Assembly (NCBI GenBank): GCA_019359435.1
Contig: JAHHHI010000099.1
Span: 1-51,520 of the forward strand
DNA length: 51,520 nt
DNA from: Kaiparowitsia implicata GSE-PSE-MK54-09C
Lineage (GTDB): Bacteria > Cyanobacteriota > Cyanobacteriia > Elainellales > Elainellaceae
Reading direction: 5' to 3'
Numbering within the stretch: position 1 is the stretch's first letter; each line of letters opens with the position of its first letter. The notes under the pieces are model-generated. The model had not been told where the DNA came from. It did not search any database and was given only the letters and a program-made list of their open reading frames with translations. Positions 34,625 through 44,290 of the stretch are shown piece by piece. The translations under genes and the position numbers were made by a program.

Positions 34625-35026
34625 GCCACTCCAGTTCAGACCAACCTTTATACAACAGACTTTCTAGATACTCTAGATACTATTTCTAGATACTATTTAC
34701 TGTAACTAGAACTAAGACCAAGCCACTGTAGCTAATACTGCAATGCGATCGCTGGCTACGAGTCCATCACAGACCTGACCCCAGACAACGCTGCCCGCTG
34801 AAAATCCAGACTATAGACAGGGCTAGCCCTTAATAAAGACCCACAGTTTAGGCAAGTATGTCTCAATCTTAGCGTTTTATCAATAGCAACGCCTATATCA
34901 ATCAGCTCTAAACACTTAGGGCGCACTGCATCGCAGTACGCCCTAAGCTACAGATCGACCGAGTTCTAATCCTGAGCGCATACGCTAGGGTTCTGGCCAG
35001 TGTTGCCAACGCAGCGACAGGCAGAA
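34625..35026. other. intergenic region between psbX and the Ycf66-family gene
   Basis: Contains three copies of CTAGATACT (34664-34672, 34673-34681, 34686-34694) close to the Ycf66 start and the psbX hairpin (34915-34947). No gene is visible in the rest. Confidence 0.5.
34915..34947 (-). terminator. terminator-like hairpin after psbX
   Basis: CTTAGGGCG pairs with CGCCCTAAG, then one mismatch, then ACTGC with GCAGT around a 3-base loop (34915-34947). It lies 80 bases past the psbX stop on the minus strand; the following TGTTTAG is a weak T tract. Confidence 0.5.
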
Positions 35027-35149
35027 TTAGCCATTGCGCTGAATTTTGTCTTTCTGGCTAATAAAGACCAACCCGACAACCACAGGAATCGCGATGATTA
35101 CGATGCCAGCCAGCAGGCTATAGAAGAAGTTCATGAGAGATGGAGTCAT
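35027..35149 (-). CDS. psbX: photosystem II protein PsbX
   Basis: A 40-residue single-helix protein of photosystem II, located in the thylakoid near cytochrome b559, affecting quinone exchange at the QB site. The sequence starts MTPSLMNFFYSLLAGIVIIA and continues with IPVVVGLVFISQKDKIQRNG, the standard PsbX pattern (MTPSL-N-F start, helix, ISQ-D-I-R end). The ATG at 35149 has AAGGA upstream. It is a monocistronic unit divergent from the YggT-family gene, with a hairpin 3' of it. Short length alone hides it from ordinary open-frame scans. Confidence 0.93.
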   Translation of the reverse strand: MTPSLMNFFYSLLAGIVIIAIPVVVGLVFISQKDKIQRNG

Positions 35150-35624
35150 GGAACGTAATCCTTTTTTAAATCTTTGATACCTCGTCTAAGTTTTATTCTA
35201 TCGGTCTAGTTCCCTCTTGAGAAGCAGATGGTTCTAGAACTTAGGCGGGCTGCTCCGATCTGGTTTCTTAGAAGGCTGCTCTATCAACGGGTGTAGCTGA
35301 GGGCTGAGCAAACTGCGTTTGAAGAAAGTGCGATCGCCGTCAATCATTTGGCCCAAAATTCAAAACGATAGCTCGGAACTCACCGCTTAGAATAAACATA
35401 GAATGAGCCTAATTCTCATTTATTCAGTTAGTTAGCGATAAACCTATCCATGAATAGCTCTGTGAATTTTATAAATTTTCTTGAGTGCTAAGGATGGCTT
35501 CAGGTCTTGTGGCCTGTTCACGAATTGGTCATGGTCTAGATTGGCTCGATTTGGATTGTGGGTTCTAAGGTTTAAGCGTGATTGTTGTGTTATTCATAGC
35601 CCGGCTTAGGCTATCTAATGTGTT
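35150..35624. other. divergent promoter region of psbX and the YggT gene
   Basis: 475 AT-rich bases. A TAGAAT-like -10 box for psbX (minus strand, near 35200) is visible. A weak inverted repeat GAATAAA/TTTATTC lies near 35391-35425. No gene is supported. Confidence 0.4.
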
Positions 35625-35921
35625 ATGACGATGACTCCAGTGGCGATCGCCTCGTTATGCTTAGGGATTGTGTTTGGTCTGATGATTCTGCTGTTCATCT
35701 TTAGAATTGTGCTGACCTGGTATCCTCAGGTGAGCTTGCAGACCATGCCCTTTAAGCTCATTGCCCTCCCCACCGAGCCGTTCTTGGCTCCGTCTCGTAA
35801 GCTGGTGCCGCCGTTGGGGGGCGTAGATATTACACCTATTCTTTGGGTCGGCGTGTTTAGCCTGCTGCGTGAGTTGCTAGTTGGGCAACAAGGCCTGCTG
35901 ATTATGATGAATCGTCTGTAG
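35625..35921 (+). CDS. YggT family membrane protein
   Basis: A 98-residue membrane protein with two main hydrophobic segments (about 8-32 and 69-85) and the YggT signature: FRIVLTWYPQV, then LPTEPFLAPSRKLVPPLGGVDITPILWV. YggT proteins (Ycf19 in plastids) are linked to membrane-protein assembly, cell division and chloroplast or nucleoid distribution; no precise role is fixed. The start could be either of two ATGs at 35625 and 35631. It converges on accC with 45 bases between the stops. Confidence 0.9.
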   Translation: MTMTPVAIASLCLGIVFGLMILLFIFRIVLTWYPQVSLQTMPFKLIALPTEPFLAPSRKLVPPLGGVDITPILWVGVFSLLRELLVGQQGLLIMMNRL

Positions 35922-35937
35922 TTTAATCCGCTAACTG

Positions 35938-35969
35938 GGAGTGCCGCGCTATATCGGAGTGCCGCGCTA
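35938..35969. repeat. short direct repeat between YggT gene and accC
   Basis: GGAGTGCCGCGCTA occurs at 35938-35951 and 35956-35969 (18-base period). The second copy covers the accC stop codon. Confidence 0.6.
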
Positions 35970-37325
35970 CAGCTTGCCTTCGTTTTTGAGCATCTGCTCC
36001 ACAAAGTTGGTATAAACTTGCCCTTCATTAAACTCGCGGGTTTCGAGCACTCGCTGATGGAAGCCGATTGTGGTGGGCAGTCCTGTGATGGCGCATTCGC
36101 GGAGTGCCCGTTTCATCCGTCGGATGGCTGAGGGGCGATCGGGGCCCCATACAATCAGTTTGCCGATGAGAGAATCGTAATAGGGCGGAATTTCATAGTC
36201 CGTATAGACATGGGAATCCATTCTCACGCCGGGGCCGCCAGGGGGCAGGTAGCCGCTGATGCGACCGGGCGCGGGGCGGAAGTTTTGCTCGGGGTCTTCT
36301 GCATTAATGCGGCACTCGATGGTGTGTCCTACCATCCGTACTTGGTCTTGAGTCAGCTGCAGGCGATCGCCCTGGGCTACCCGAATCTGCTCGGCGATCA
36401 GATCTAGCCCGGTGATCATTTCTGTCACCGGGTGCTCTACCTGGATGCGAGTGTTCATTTCCATAAAGTAAAAGTTGCCCGTTTGATCGAGCAAAAACTC
36501 AATCGTTCCCGCACCGATATACTTGATTGCCTTGGCCACCTTGACGGCGGCATTCCCCATTTTGGCTCGGAGCTTTGGCGTTAGGGCTGGGCTAGGGGAT
36601 TCTTCCAAGAGCTTTTGGTGCCGCCGCTGGATGGAGCAGTCGCGTTCGCCTAGGTGAATCACGTGGCCATGGGCATCCGCCAAGATCTGAAATTCCACAT
36701 GGCGAGGGCGCTCGATGAATTTCTCCATGTACACGCCGGGGTTGCCAAACGCCGCTTCAGCTTCTCCCTGAGCGGCCAAAAAGGACTTCACCAGCAGACT
36801 CTCATCGCGTACGAGGCGCATGCCTCTGCCGCCGCCGCCTGCTGTGGCTTTAACCATCACGGGGTAGCCAATGTCGCGAGCGATCGCCAACGCGGCTGTT
36901 TCATCGGCTAACAGGCCATCACTGCCCGGCACCGTAGGCACCCCCAGCCGGAGCATGGTTTCTTTAGCCGTAGACTTGTCTCCCATTGCCCTCATGGATT
37001 CAGGGCTGGGGCCGATAAAGGTAATTTGGTGGTCGGCGCAGATTTCGGCAAAGCGGGCATTTTCTGCTAAGAACCCGTAGCCCGGATGAATGGCGCTGAC
37101 ATTACGAGTCAGGGCCGCCGCGATGATATTAGGCACGTTGAGATAGCTTTTGCTGCTGGGGGGTTCGCCAATGCAAACCGCTTCGTCCGCCAACTGCACA
37201 TGCAGCGCATTGCGGTCGATTGTGGAATGTACCGCAACGGTTGAGATGCCCATCTCTTCGCAGGTTCTCAGGATTCGTAGGGCGATCTCACCCCGATTGG
37301 CGATCAAAATTTTGTCGAAGCGCAT
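35967..37325 (-). CDS. accC: acetyl-CoA carboxylase biotin carboxylase subunit
   Basis: ATP-dependent carboxylation of biotin on the carrier protein AccB, the first half-reaction of acetyl-CoA carboxylase in fatty acid synthesis. The 452-residue ATP-grasp protein shows [34 protein letters not shown], the glycine-rich ATP loop [12 protein letters not shown], the catalytic region [18 protein letters not shown] and RINAEDP. The ATG at 37325 gives the normal length; one at 37370 would add a non-homologous leader. It is a single gene here; the other acc subunits are not in the window, as is usual in cyanobacteria. Confidence 0.97.
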   Translation of the reverse strand: MRFDKILIANRGEIALRILRTCEEMGISTVAVHSTIDRNALHVQLADEAVCIGEPPSSKSYLNVPNIIAAALTRNVSAIHPGYGFLAENARFAEICADHQITFIGPSPESMRAMGDKSTAKETMLRLGVPTVPGSDGLLADETAALAIARDIGYPVMVKATAGGGGRGMRLVRDESLLVKSFLAAQGEAEAAFGNPGVYMEKFIERPRHVEFQILADAHGHVIHLGERDCSIQRRHQKLLEESPSPALTPKLRAKMGNAAVKVAKAIKYIGAGTIEFLLDQTGNFYFMEMNTRIQVEHPVTEMITGLDLIAEQIRVAQGDRLQLTQDQVRMVGHTIECRINAEDPEQNFRPAPGRISGYLPPGGPGVRMDSHVYTDYEIPPYYDSLIGKLIVWGPDRPSAIRRMKRALRECAITGLPTTIGFHQRVLETREFNEGQVYTNFVEQMLKNEGKL

Positions 37326-37608
37326 TGCAGCTTGGCAGAAACGAAGTACCCAATGTGTCAGCTTGTTCAACCCGATGAGGGCAGGTTGTAGTAGCCAATG
37401 TTCTGAATTTTACGTCGAATCGGTATGGCAAAAATGCAATGGTAGGAATTTGCCAGATTTTCGCCTAGAGTCGGGGTGGATGAATCGAGCGGGCGATCGC
37501 CCCATGATGCTCCATCGTGGAATGTGTCCCAGACTGTCTTCCAGCAATGGGGCTATCGAATTTATTTGAGTTTATTTAGTTGAACTTATTAGACATTCTG
37601 CCTAGGTC

Positions 37609-38661
37609 ATGCTGCCCATGCTCAACCCACAGGATCGCGTCGCCATTTTGCTGCATGGCGGCACCACGTCGTCTCGCGGCAAAACTGGACTTTCTCTATT
37701 GCGCTATTGCGATCTGCCTATTGTGGCGGTGATCGATCACACCTGTGCTGGCGAAGATTTGATGGCTCTAACGGGGATTCCACGCGCGGTGCCCATTGTG
37801 CCTTCCGTCAGCGCAGCGCTGGAGTATTCCCCAACGGTGCTGAGTTTGGGGATTGCGCCCCTGGGTGGCGCGTTGCCAGAGCCTTGGCAACAGGAGGTGC
37901 GAGAGGGCGTTGCTGCCGGGCTGAGCGTGGTAAATGGGCTGCATGTGGCGATGGCGACCGATCCCACTCTGTCAGCGCAGCTAAAACCAGGCCAGTGGAT
38001 TTGGGATGTGCGGCAGGAGCCCGCAGGGCTGATCTCTGGCAGCGGCAAGGCGCGATCGCTCGGCTGTCGTCGCGTGTTAACGGTTGGCACCGATATGAGC
38101 GTGGGCAAAATGTCTACGAGCTTAGAGCTGCACCGCACCTGTCAGCAGCGGGGGCTGCGATCGCACTTTATAGCGACGGGCCAAACGGGGCTGATGCTGG
38201 GGCATGACGGCATCCCGTTAGATGCAATTCGGGTAGATTTTGCCTCGGGCGCGGTAGAGCAGGCAGTGCTGCGGCAGGGGGCCGATTGCGATGTGGTGCA
38301 TATTGAGGGGCAGGGAGCACTGATGAACCCCGCTTCGACAGCAACGCTGCCGCTGTTGCGGGGCAGCCAGCCAACCCATCTCGTCTTGGTGCATCGCGCA
38401 CAGCAAACTCACATCCACAATTTCCCTGAGGTGCCCATTCCGCCCTTGCCGGAAGTAGTTCGGGTGTATGAAACGGTGGCGGCGGCTGGGGGAGCGTTTG
38501 CAGAGACGAGGGTGGTGGCGATCGCGCTCAATACCTTCCACTTAAGTGATGACGAGGCCACACGGGCGATCGCCCAAGTGCATGACGAAACAGGTCTGCC
38601 CTGTACCGATGTGATTCGGTATGGAGCAGACCCAGTGGTAGATGCCCTATTCATAGATTGA
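37609..38661 (+). CDS. DUF1611 P-loop protein
   Basis: A 350-residue protein of the DUF1611 family (related to DgcN). A Rossmann-like N-terminal half includes AILLHGGTTSSRGKTGLSLLRY and VVNGLHVAM. The C-terminal P-loop domain has the motif VGTDMSVGKMSTSLEL, then SHFIATGQTGLMLG and DCDVVHIEGQGALMNPAS. DUF1611 proteins often sit beside dipeptide epimerase genes and one relative is tied to D-glutamate/D-amino-acid metabolism; here neither partner is adjacent. ATG at 37609 has a weak ribosome site (AGG); 37618 is an alternative. Confidence 0.88.
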   Translation: MLPMLNPQDRVAILLHGGTTSSRGKTGLSLLRYCDLPIVAVIDHTCAGEDLMALTGIPRAVPIVPSVSAALEYSPTVLSLGIAPLGGALPEPWQQEVREGVAAGLSVVNGLHVAMATDPTLSAQLKPGQWIWDVRQEPAGLISGSGKARSLGCRRVLTVGTDMSVGKMSTSLELHRTCQQRGLRSHFIATGQTGLMLGHDGIPLDAIRVDFASGAVEQAVLRQGADCDVVHIEGQGALMNPASTATLPLLRGSQPTHLVLVHRAQQTHIHNFPEVPIPPLPEVVRVYETVAAAGGAFAETRVVAIALNTFHLSDDEATRAIAQVHDETGLPCTDVIRYGADPVVDALFID

Positions 38662-38693
38662 GCCTATGGATTGAACCGATTTGCCGATGTGGA

Positions 38694-39551
38694 TCAATTC
38701 ACTCGGTTGCGGCTGCGCCATAGATCAATCAACCGCTGCCGCTCGTTGACTCGGCGGATCGGTGCATCAGACCGAGACTCAGAATTGTCAGGGCGACCCA
38801 ACTCATCTCGATAAAAGTATCCGTCGTCGCTGCGGCGCACGTCCACATCACGCGTGTCGCGCACATCGCGCCCATCACCGGGTCGTAGGGCGCTACCGCT
38901 CAACACCTCAAAGTCTGACGTAAGCTGGAGGTCGAGATCGGTTTCAGGAAAGACCACCACGACTTCTACCTCTCGCTGGCGCGTTAGCAATAGCTCGCCT
39001 AATACGCCGAGCCCAGCCCCTGCCAGCACATCTACAAAATCAATCCGGCCAAAAACTTCAGCGACGACTGCGGCGGCGGCACTGCCAACGGCCGCACCAC
39101 GCAGAACGTCGGGGTTTGTCCGGCGTGACACCACTTGCCGTCGGGTCACGATATTAGAATCGGCATCTAATGCCAGCCGTTCGTTGGTGCCGCGCAGGAT
39201 CACCTCTTGGGCGAAGAACTGCGTACCCGAGCGGGCGGGGCGCAGTTCCCCTTCGATGATGCTGCCAGCGGGGATGACGACGATGCCTTGGCGATCGCGC
39301 ACATTTTCAGCCACCGTCAGGCGGAGACTGGTGGTTTCTTCAGGGGTCACAATCACCCGTTCGTTTTCAGCAAACACCTCAATTTGGGTGCCCCGAGGCA
39401 GCGTCGCGCGGGTGTCAATGCGCTGGGCCAATCGGGTCGAGTCTTGTGCCATAGCGGGAATAGCCAGCACGGCGGGCAGCATCGTAGTCGTTGTGACTCC
39501 CAATGCCATCAGCAAAGCAGCAGGGGAGCGCCAGCGGTTTAACCTCAACAT
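38694..39551 (-). CDS. exported hypothetical protein, cyanobacterial type
   Basis: A 285-residue secreted or membrane-associated protein. The signal peptide spans about residues 1-36 (MLRLNRWRSPAALLMALGVT...AMA). The middle is beta-rich, with TLPRGTQIEVFAENERVIVT and VVIPAGSIIEGELRPARSG, a pattern reminiscent of VirB10/TrbI-like beta domains. A glycine/alanine-rich hydrophobic stretch near 150-190 may insert in or contact the membrane. The C-terminal ~75 residues are Asp/Arg-rich and disordered. I chose the ATG at 39551, which has TGAGGA eight bases upstream, over 39566. Function unknown. Confidence 0.75.
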   Translation of the reverse strand: MLRLNRWRSPAALLMALGVTTTTMLPAVLAIPAMAQDSTRLAQRIDTRATLPRGTQIEVFAENERVIVTPEETTSLRLTVAENVRDRQGIVVIPAGSIIEGELRPARSGTQFFAQEVILRGTNERLALDADSNIVTRRQVVSRRTNPDVLRGAAVGSAAAAVVAEVFGRIDFVDVLAGAGLGVLGELLLTRQREVEVVVVFPETDLDLQLTSDFEVLSGSALRPGDGRDVRDTRDVDVRRSDDGYFYRDELGRPDNSESRSDAPIRRVNERQRLIDLWRSRNRVN

Positions 39552-39734
39552 GGAAAATGTCCTCAAATGGTGCTAAGTGGTGTGACCCGAACAGGCAGGT
39601 AGGTGTTCCCACTGAGTGATTGAGGCATTTAACGCGGCTAGGACGGCAGTGATTTAGTGCATTTGTTTTCGTAGGGCGATCGCGTACTCTAAATAAAGAG
39701 CACATTCCCGCGTGCCCACAGGTCTTCATTGCTC

Positions 39735-41777
39735 ATGCCTTACGAACCGCTGCATCATAAATATCGGCCTCAGTCTTTTGCAGAATTGGTGGGGCAAGAG
39801 GCGATCGCCACAACGCTCTCGAACGCTTTGCGGCAGCGGCGCATTGCCCCTGCTTACCTGTTCACAGGCGCACGCGGCACAGGCAAAACCTCCAGCGCTC
39901 GCATTTTTGCAAAATCCCTCAATTGCCTCAGCGCAGCGCAGCCCACGCCAGAACCCTGCGGGCAGTGTCAGGCCTGTCGCGACATCACCCGAGGCAGCTC
40001 GCTCGACGTGATCGAAATTGACGCAGCCAGCAACACTGGTGTAGACAACATCCGTGAACTGATTGAGCGGGCGCAGTTTGCCCCGGTGCAGTGTCGGTAC
40101 AAGGTGTATGTGATTGACGAAGTGCACATGCTGTCGAATGCCGCGTTTAATGCACTGCTAAAAACGCTAGAAGAACCGCCGGATCGGGTGGTGTTTGTGC
40201 TGGCTACGACCGATCCGCAGCGGGTGCTCCCCACGATCATTTCGCGCTGTCAGCGGTTCGATTTTCGCCGCATTCCCCTAGAAGCGATGGCACAGCATTT
40301 GCGGGCGATCGCCCAGAAAGAAGCGATTCCCATTCAGGACGACGCGGTGCAACTCGTCTCGCAAATTGCCCAGGGCGGGCTGCGCGATGCCGAGAGTTTG
40401 CTAGATCAGCTGAGCTTGTTAGAGGGCGACATCACCACCGAGCGCGTGTGGGATTTGGTGGGGGCAGTGCCCGAGCGAGATTTGCTCGATCTGGTGCGGG
40501 CGATCGCCCAATCTCAACCCGAGTCGATTCTCGACAGCGTTCGTCGCCTGATGGATCGAGGCAGAGAGCCGCTAATCGTGCTGCAAAACCTCACCAGCTT
40601 TTATCGAGACCTATTGATTGCCAAAACTGCGCCCAGCCGCAGCGACTTGGTCGCCATTACGGCGCCCACCTGGGCCGACATGTGCGCGCTGGTGCAGCCC
40701 TTGCCATCAGAGTGGTTGCAGCATAGCCAGCGACATTTGCAGGATCACGAAATTCAAGTGCGCAACAGCTCACAACCTCGACTGTGGCTAGAAGTCACGC
40801 TGATGGGGTTGTTGCCCACTGCTCAACCTGTGGCTGCAACCGGGGCGATCGCCGTTCTGCCTCCGCCCGCCTCACCGACGACTCCGGTCAGGGCTGCCAC
40901 AGCACCCGCAGTAACAGCCGTGACCGAAATCCCCATTCCGGTCGCTCCACCCGCCCCTTCAATGGCTCCTCACCCACTATCATCGGCAGCTACCGCGAAC
41001 TCGCCTTCTGCGCCGACCCAGCCGCTACCAGTTCCTGCACCCGACCCACCCCCTGCAGCACCGACGCAGCCACCCAAACATCCAGAGTCAGTGAATTTGG
41101 ATGAGCTTTGGCAGCAAGTGTTGGCGCAGGTCAAGCCCTTTTCGACCCAAACAATGCTGCGACAGCAGTGCCGCCTGTTGGACTTTAAGGCCACCGAGGC
41201 ACGCATTGGGGTCAATTCTCAGCCCTTGTTCAAAATGGCGAAGGATCGACTGCCCAATATTGAAGCCGCCTTTAAGGAGCTGACTGGAACAACGGTTCGG
41301 GTGTCGTTGGAGGTGGCGATCGCACCCAGTGAGGCCGCTCCTGCCCCAGCCTCTGCGCCTGCCTCTACGCCAGTCTCTGCACCCGCCTCTACGCCTGCCC
41401 CCTCCCCAGTGTCCTCTGCCCCCGCTATCGCACCGTCTACGACAGAAGCACCAGCGCCAGCCGCAGACTCCCCTAGTGCCCCCGCCGCCGCTCCTACGGC
41501 TGCCAGCAGTGAGGCTCTAAGACCTGTGTCATCTCCGCGTCCAGAAGGGTCTCCTACCCCGGTTCCCACCCCCTCAGCCCCGCCGCCCACCGAGGCCAGT
41601 CCCACCCCAGGTTGGATTGAAGAGGACGAAGTGTTACGGGCTGCCAAAAGCTTTGCAGACATGTTCAACGGACAGATCGTTAATTTTGATGATTCAAGCA
41701 CTGCCATTGAGCCACTCGACGCCCCGGCTACAGACCTGAATCTAGACGATGATGACGACAATGACCTGCCCTTTTAA
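39735..41777 (+). CDS. dnaX: DNA polymerase III subunits gamma and tau
   Basis: Clamp-loader ATPase subunit of the replicative polymerase. The N-terminus MPYEPLHHKYRPQSFAELVG leads into Walker A GARGTGKTSSARIFAKSLNC, a zinc-binding set of cysteines (CGQCQACRDIT and the preceding Cys), Walker B YVIDEVHML and the sensor region FVLATTDPQRVLPTIISRCQ. A Pro/Ala-rich linker (about 365-450) and a tau-like domain (VNLDELWQQVLAQVKPFS) follow, then a second Ala/Pro/Ser-rich linker and an acidic tail. 680 residues in total. Some cyanobacterial dnaX genes hold an intein; none is present. ATG at 39735 is preferred to a TTG two codons earlier. Confidence 0.95.
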   Translation: MPYEPLHHKYRPQSFAELVGQEAIATTLSNALRQRRIAPAYLFTGARGTGKTSSARIFAKSLNCLSAAQPTPEPCGQCQACRDITRGSSLDVIEIDAASNTGVDNIRELIERAQFAPVQCRYKVYVIDEVHMLSNAAFNALLKTLEEPPDRVVFVLATTDPQRVLPTIISRCQRFDFRRIPLEAMAQHLRAIAQKEAIPIQDDAVQLVSQIAQGGLRDAESLLDQLSLLEGDITTERVWDLVGAVPERDLLDLVRAIAQSQPESILDSVRRLMDRGREPLIVLQNLTSFYRDLLIAKTAPSRSDLVAITAPTWADMCALVQPLPSEWLQHSQRHLQDHEIQVRNSSQPRLWLEVTLMGLLPTAQPVAATGAIAVLPPPASPTTPVRAATAPAVTAVTEIPIPVAPPAPSMAPHPLSSAATANSPSAPTQPLPVPAPDPPPAAPTQPPKHPESVNLDELWQQVLAQVKPFSTQTMLRQQCRLLDFKATEARIGVNSQPLFKMAKDRLPNIEAAFKELTGTTVRVSLEVAIAPSEAAPAPASAPASTPVSAPASTPAPSPVSSAPAIAPSTTEAPAPAADSPSAPAAAPTAASSEALRPVSSPRPEGSPTPVPTPSAPPPTEASPTPGWIEEDEVLRAAKSFADMFNGQIVNFDDSSTAIEPLDAPATDLNLDDDDDNDLPF

Positions 41778-42271
41778 CCCGAGGGTGGCGCTAAAGCTGG
41801 AGTCAGCTCTAGAAGCGGGTGCAGCTTAAATTTAAGATGAGTTGGATAGCGTTGGTTCCTTTGAATCTTCCTGCCCCCCGCAGTGGGGACTCAGGTTAAA
41901 TCTGTTAAGTTTACGAATAATCTGTTTTTTTTAATTTTGATTTACATAGAGGCATAAATAGAAGGCGCGATCGCCCTTAGCAGCACCCTATCCACTGGCT
42001 TTGACACCCAAAGGTATGCCACCTTGCTCGGGTGACCTGCAAAGCATTGACCCTGGAACTGAGACGATCAAAAATGGCATCACCGTTCCACAACCCATAA
42101 AGGACAGGTGATGCCATCTTGAGGAAGTTATCAATCCAATACTTCAGCCTGGGGGCAACGTTAGAACTCTCGCTCCTGCACCGACCATCCGTTGGAGTGC
42201 AGCTCTGAGATTTAGAGCATGGCATCGTCAAACCTAGCCTTAGCGCTCAATCGACTCAACAGTGCGCACAG
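41778..42271. other. convergent intergenic region between dnaX and the RlpA-like gene
   Basis: Contains a C-rich motif CTGCCCCCCGCAGTGGGG near 41870, a TTTTTTTT run near 41926, and a minus-strand terminator (42069-42117). An apparently unannotated transcript tail of about 155 bases between the RlpA stop and that terminator is possible. No gene is supported. Confidence 0.45.
42069..42117 (-). terminator. intrinsic terminator of the RlpA-like gene
   Basis: An 11-bp perfect stem (ATGGCATCACC, 42074-42084, with 42107-42117) with a 22-base loop is followed on the minus strand by TTTTTGATC. It lies 155 bases beyond the RlpA stop codon. Confidence 0.65.
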
Positions 42272-43480
42272 CTATTGCATGACTTCAACCCGGACAGGCG
42301 CGACGCCAGAGTTAAGCATGCCAATCGCTCGAGCGGCAGCGGCAGATAGATCAATTACCCGGCCTCCAGTGAAGGGTCCACGATCATTGATACGCACCAC
42401 CACAGACTGCCCATTGTTCAGGTTAGTCACCCGTACCTGGGTGCCAAAGGGCAAGGTGCGATGCGCCGCAGTCATCTCGTTTTGGTCGAATACCTCGCCA
42501 CTGGCAGCGCGGTTGCCGTGGAATCCGGGGCCGTACCAAGACGCCATGCCTCTCAGTCCACCAGATTCCTGGGCTTGGGCTACGAGCTGAGGCTGACCCT
42601 CAATGGTGCGCAGGGGGGCTGCACCACCCAAGAGGCGTCGAAGTCGATTAGCGGCTTGCAACGCATCTTCTGCGGCATCTTGCGTGGTGTCTGTCAGCCT
42701 AACGCGATCGCCCAACTCCACAATGTCAGCGCCATCAGCGTGGATGACATAGGTGCGGCGATCGCCTTCCCAACGGACATTGATTTGCTCCGCATCCACA
42801 CTATCGCGGTGCAGTTGGTTAATCCGAGCGGCAATGGTCGAGGCTTCTGGTAGGGGGTCTACACGAGAATCCGCCGCAGCTAGCGTCTCAGACGGTGAGG
42901 TTTGTTGCCAAGTCGCATCTGCGAAAGCAATCTGGCTTTTAACATCCGATGAAGGCAATTTGATGTCGTTGCCTGCGTTTGCCAGCGCAGGAGACCCTAA
43001 TTCCACAGACTCGATGGAAAACATGCCCACCGACAGCTCAGCCGTACTGGGAGTCGGGGTGGCTTCTTCGTCCCCAACAACCGTAAACACAGGAATGCTG
43101 CGAACTTGCAGAGTGGCAGCTGGGCGATCGCCCAACCGATGGGGGTAGATGGTCACAATGGCGATCGCACCGTCATTCTGAGCTTCATCTGATTGATATT
43201 CACCGACTTTACTCACATCGCCATAGATCCGTGCCGTATCTTGGGTAGAAAGTTTTGAACCCAGATTTGGATTGGACAGGTCAGCGAGTTGCGGTGTAGC
43301 CTCCGCATCTGAAGAGGGCGGCAATGCGCCTTGAAGGTGAGTCGCGACAGATTGCACTGAACGACGACTTCGAGGAACCTCATCCCCTTCGCTGGGAAGC
43401 GTGGCGCTGCCAGGAGCGATCCCAAGAGCAGCAACCGAAACCGTGGCAGTAACTAAGCTGCCCCAAATTGACTGTTTCAT
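42272..43480 (-). CDS. RlpA-like septal ring lytic transglycosylase family protein
   Basis: A 402-residue exported protein. The signal peptide (MKQSIWGSLVTATVSVAALG) is followed by a long low-conservation middle region (about 25-300). The C-terminal ~95 residues form the double-psi beta-barrel of RlpA: GMASWYGPGFHGNRAASGEVF, the block AAHRTLPFGTQVRVTNL, then VVVRINDRGPFTGGRVIDLS. RlpA domains cleave peptidoglycan strands lacking stem peptides or bind septal glycan. The start could be the ATG at 43480 (GGAG just upstream) or 43489. An SPOR domain, present in E. coli RlpA, is absent. It is followed by a good terminator. Confidence 0.88.
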   Translation of the reverse strand: MKQSIWGSLVTATVSVAALGIAPGSATLPSEGDEVPRSRRSVQSVATHLQGALPPSSDAEATPQLADLSNPNLGSKLSTQDTARIYGDVSKVGEYQSDEAQNDGAIAIVTIYPHRLGDRPAATLQVRSIPVFTVVGDEEATPTPSTAELSVGMFSIESVELGSPALANAGNDIKLPSSDVKSQIAFADATWQQTSPSETLAAADSRVDPLPEASTIAARINQLHRDSVDAEQINVRWEGDRRTYVIHADGADIVELGDRVRLTDTTQDAAEDALQAANRLRRLLGGAAPLRTIEGQPQLVAQAQESGGLRGMASWYGPGFHGNRAASGEVFDQNEMTAAHRTLPFGTQVRVTNLNNGQSVVVRINDRGPFTGGRVIDLSAAAARAIGMLNSGVAPVRVEVMQ

Positions 43481-43918
43481 ACACTCCATTAGTGCCCTAC
43501 AGCAGTGAGCCGAGACCCAAACACTTGTCACTCCAGAACAGCCAGACCTGCTGCCACCAAAGGGGCGAACGATATCACTTCGCCACGCAAGGTTTTTTGA
43601 ACGTTTGGAGCCACTCTGAGCAATCCCAAAATTGAGAGATTTTTCACAGAGCAGACGCCTTTACTAATCAAGGCGCACCCATCCATTAACTCGAACTCGT
43701 TACGTGTTCACTCTTGGGTTGTGGAACTGAATCAACTTATCACGAAAAAAATAAAACCGGGATCGGGAGGTCGGGGTTACACCCTTTAACTTTACATAAA
43801 TTTTATATTACTGGATTGAGGTCAACTGCTTTGCTAGCAAGAGATAAGACGTAAATCCTAAGGTTAATTGCTTCATGAAAACTTTACTTTAACTTTCTTT
43901 TTTCTTAACAATCTCTCA

Positions 43919-43948
43919 TTTAGGCTGTGATACCGATCACAGCCTAAA
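43919..43948. promoter_or_regulatory. extended CRP/SYCRP1-type palindrome
   Basis: The core TGTGATACCGATCACA (43926-43941) is a perfect TGTGA-N6-TCACA site. The arms extend to a 12-bp inverted repeat (TTTAGGCTGTGA and its complement). It could be a regulatory site for the RlpA-like gene 440 bases away or a hairpin; no T tract follows on either strand. Confidence 0.5.
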
Positions 43949-44051
43949 TCACGCCCTAGAAGAAATTAAATATAATTAACCTTAATATTTCCGCAAATAA
44001 ACACGACTATCACCTAATCAATGGCGACTCTTCTTTCGGTGAGCTGAACAC

Positions 44052-44090
44052 ACAAGGTGAAGCCCTTGCTATATAAGGGTTTCACCTTGT
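44052..44090. terminator. hairpin downstream of arsS
   Basis: A 16-bp stem with one G-T pair (44052-44067 with 44075-44090) and a 7-base loop; the core is CAAGGTGAAGCCCTT. Only TGTTCTG follows on the plus strand. It lies 200 bases past arsS on the minus strand, beyond repeat copy C. Confidence 0.5.
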
Positions 44091-44164
44091 TGTTCTGCCA
44101 CAGCTTTGCAATATCAAGAGACTGAGCATGATGCCGTTAAAAGTGCTCTGGTTAGTTGTGAAAA

Positions 44165-44290
44165 AAGTGACGTTAACGTCACTTCAGCAAATGTATAAAA
44201 CCGTTCTGCTCGCGACGCAGGCAGGATGGTTTTGCGCTGTTTTAGCCCCGCGCTGTGAAGCCAAAACAACGCGATCGCACTTACGTGACT
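44165..44290 (+). repeat. dispersed two-hairpin repeat, copy C, with flanking palindrome
   Basis: A 20-bp perfect palindrome (44165-44184) abuts the family entry TTCAGCAAATGTATAAAACC. The first stem pairs 44197-44209 with 44221-44233 (11 of 13). The second pairs GCGCTGTTTT (44234-44243) with 44263-44272 (9 of 10). The element ends at the arsS stop codon. Confidence 0.7.

Larger units (their letters stand above)
43481..44289. other. 809-base intergenic region with operator-like palindrome and repeat C
   Basis: Between the RlpA-like gene and arsS. It contains a CRP-like palindrome (43919-43948), a strong hairpin (44052-44090), a 20-bp perfect palindrome AAGTGACGTTAACGTCACTT (44165-44184) and copy C of the dispersed repeat. 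No gene is supported. Confidence 0.55.

Noticed and set aside
37737-38207. Long frames on both strands within the DUF1611 gene
   Set aside because: They are shadow frames of a high-GC coding sequence; the DUF1611 protein has all family motifs.
39735-41777. Search for a dnaX intein or programmed frameshift site
   Set aside because: The ATPase core is uninterrupted and no A-rich slippery heptamer with a following hairpin is apparent.
42219-42590. Open frame antisense to the RlpA-like domain
   Set aside because: It is an antisense shadow of the conserved RlpA domain.
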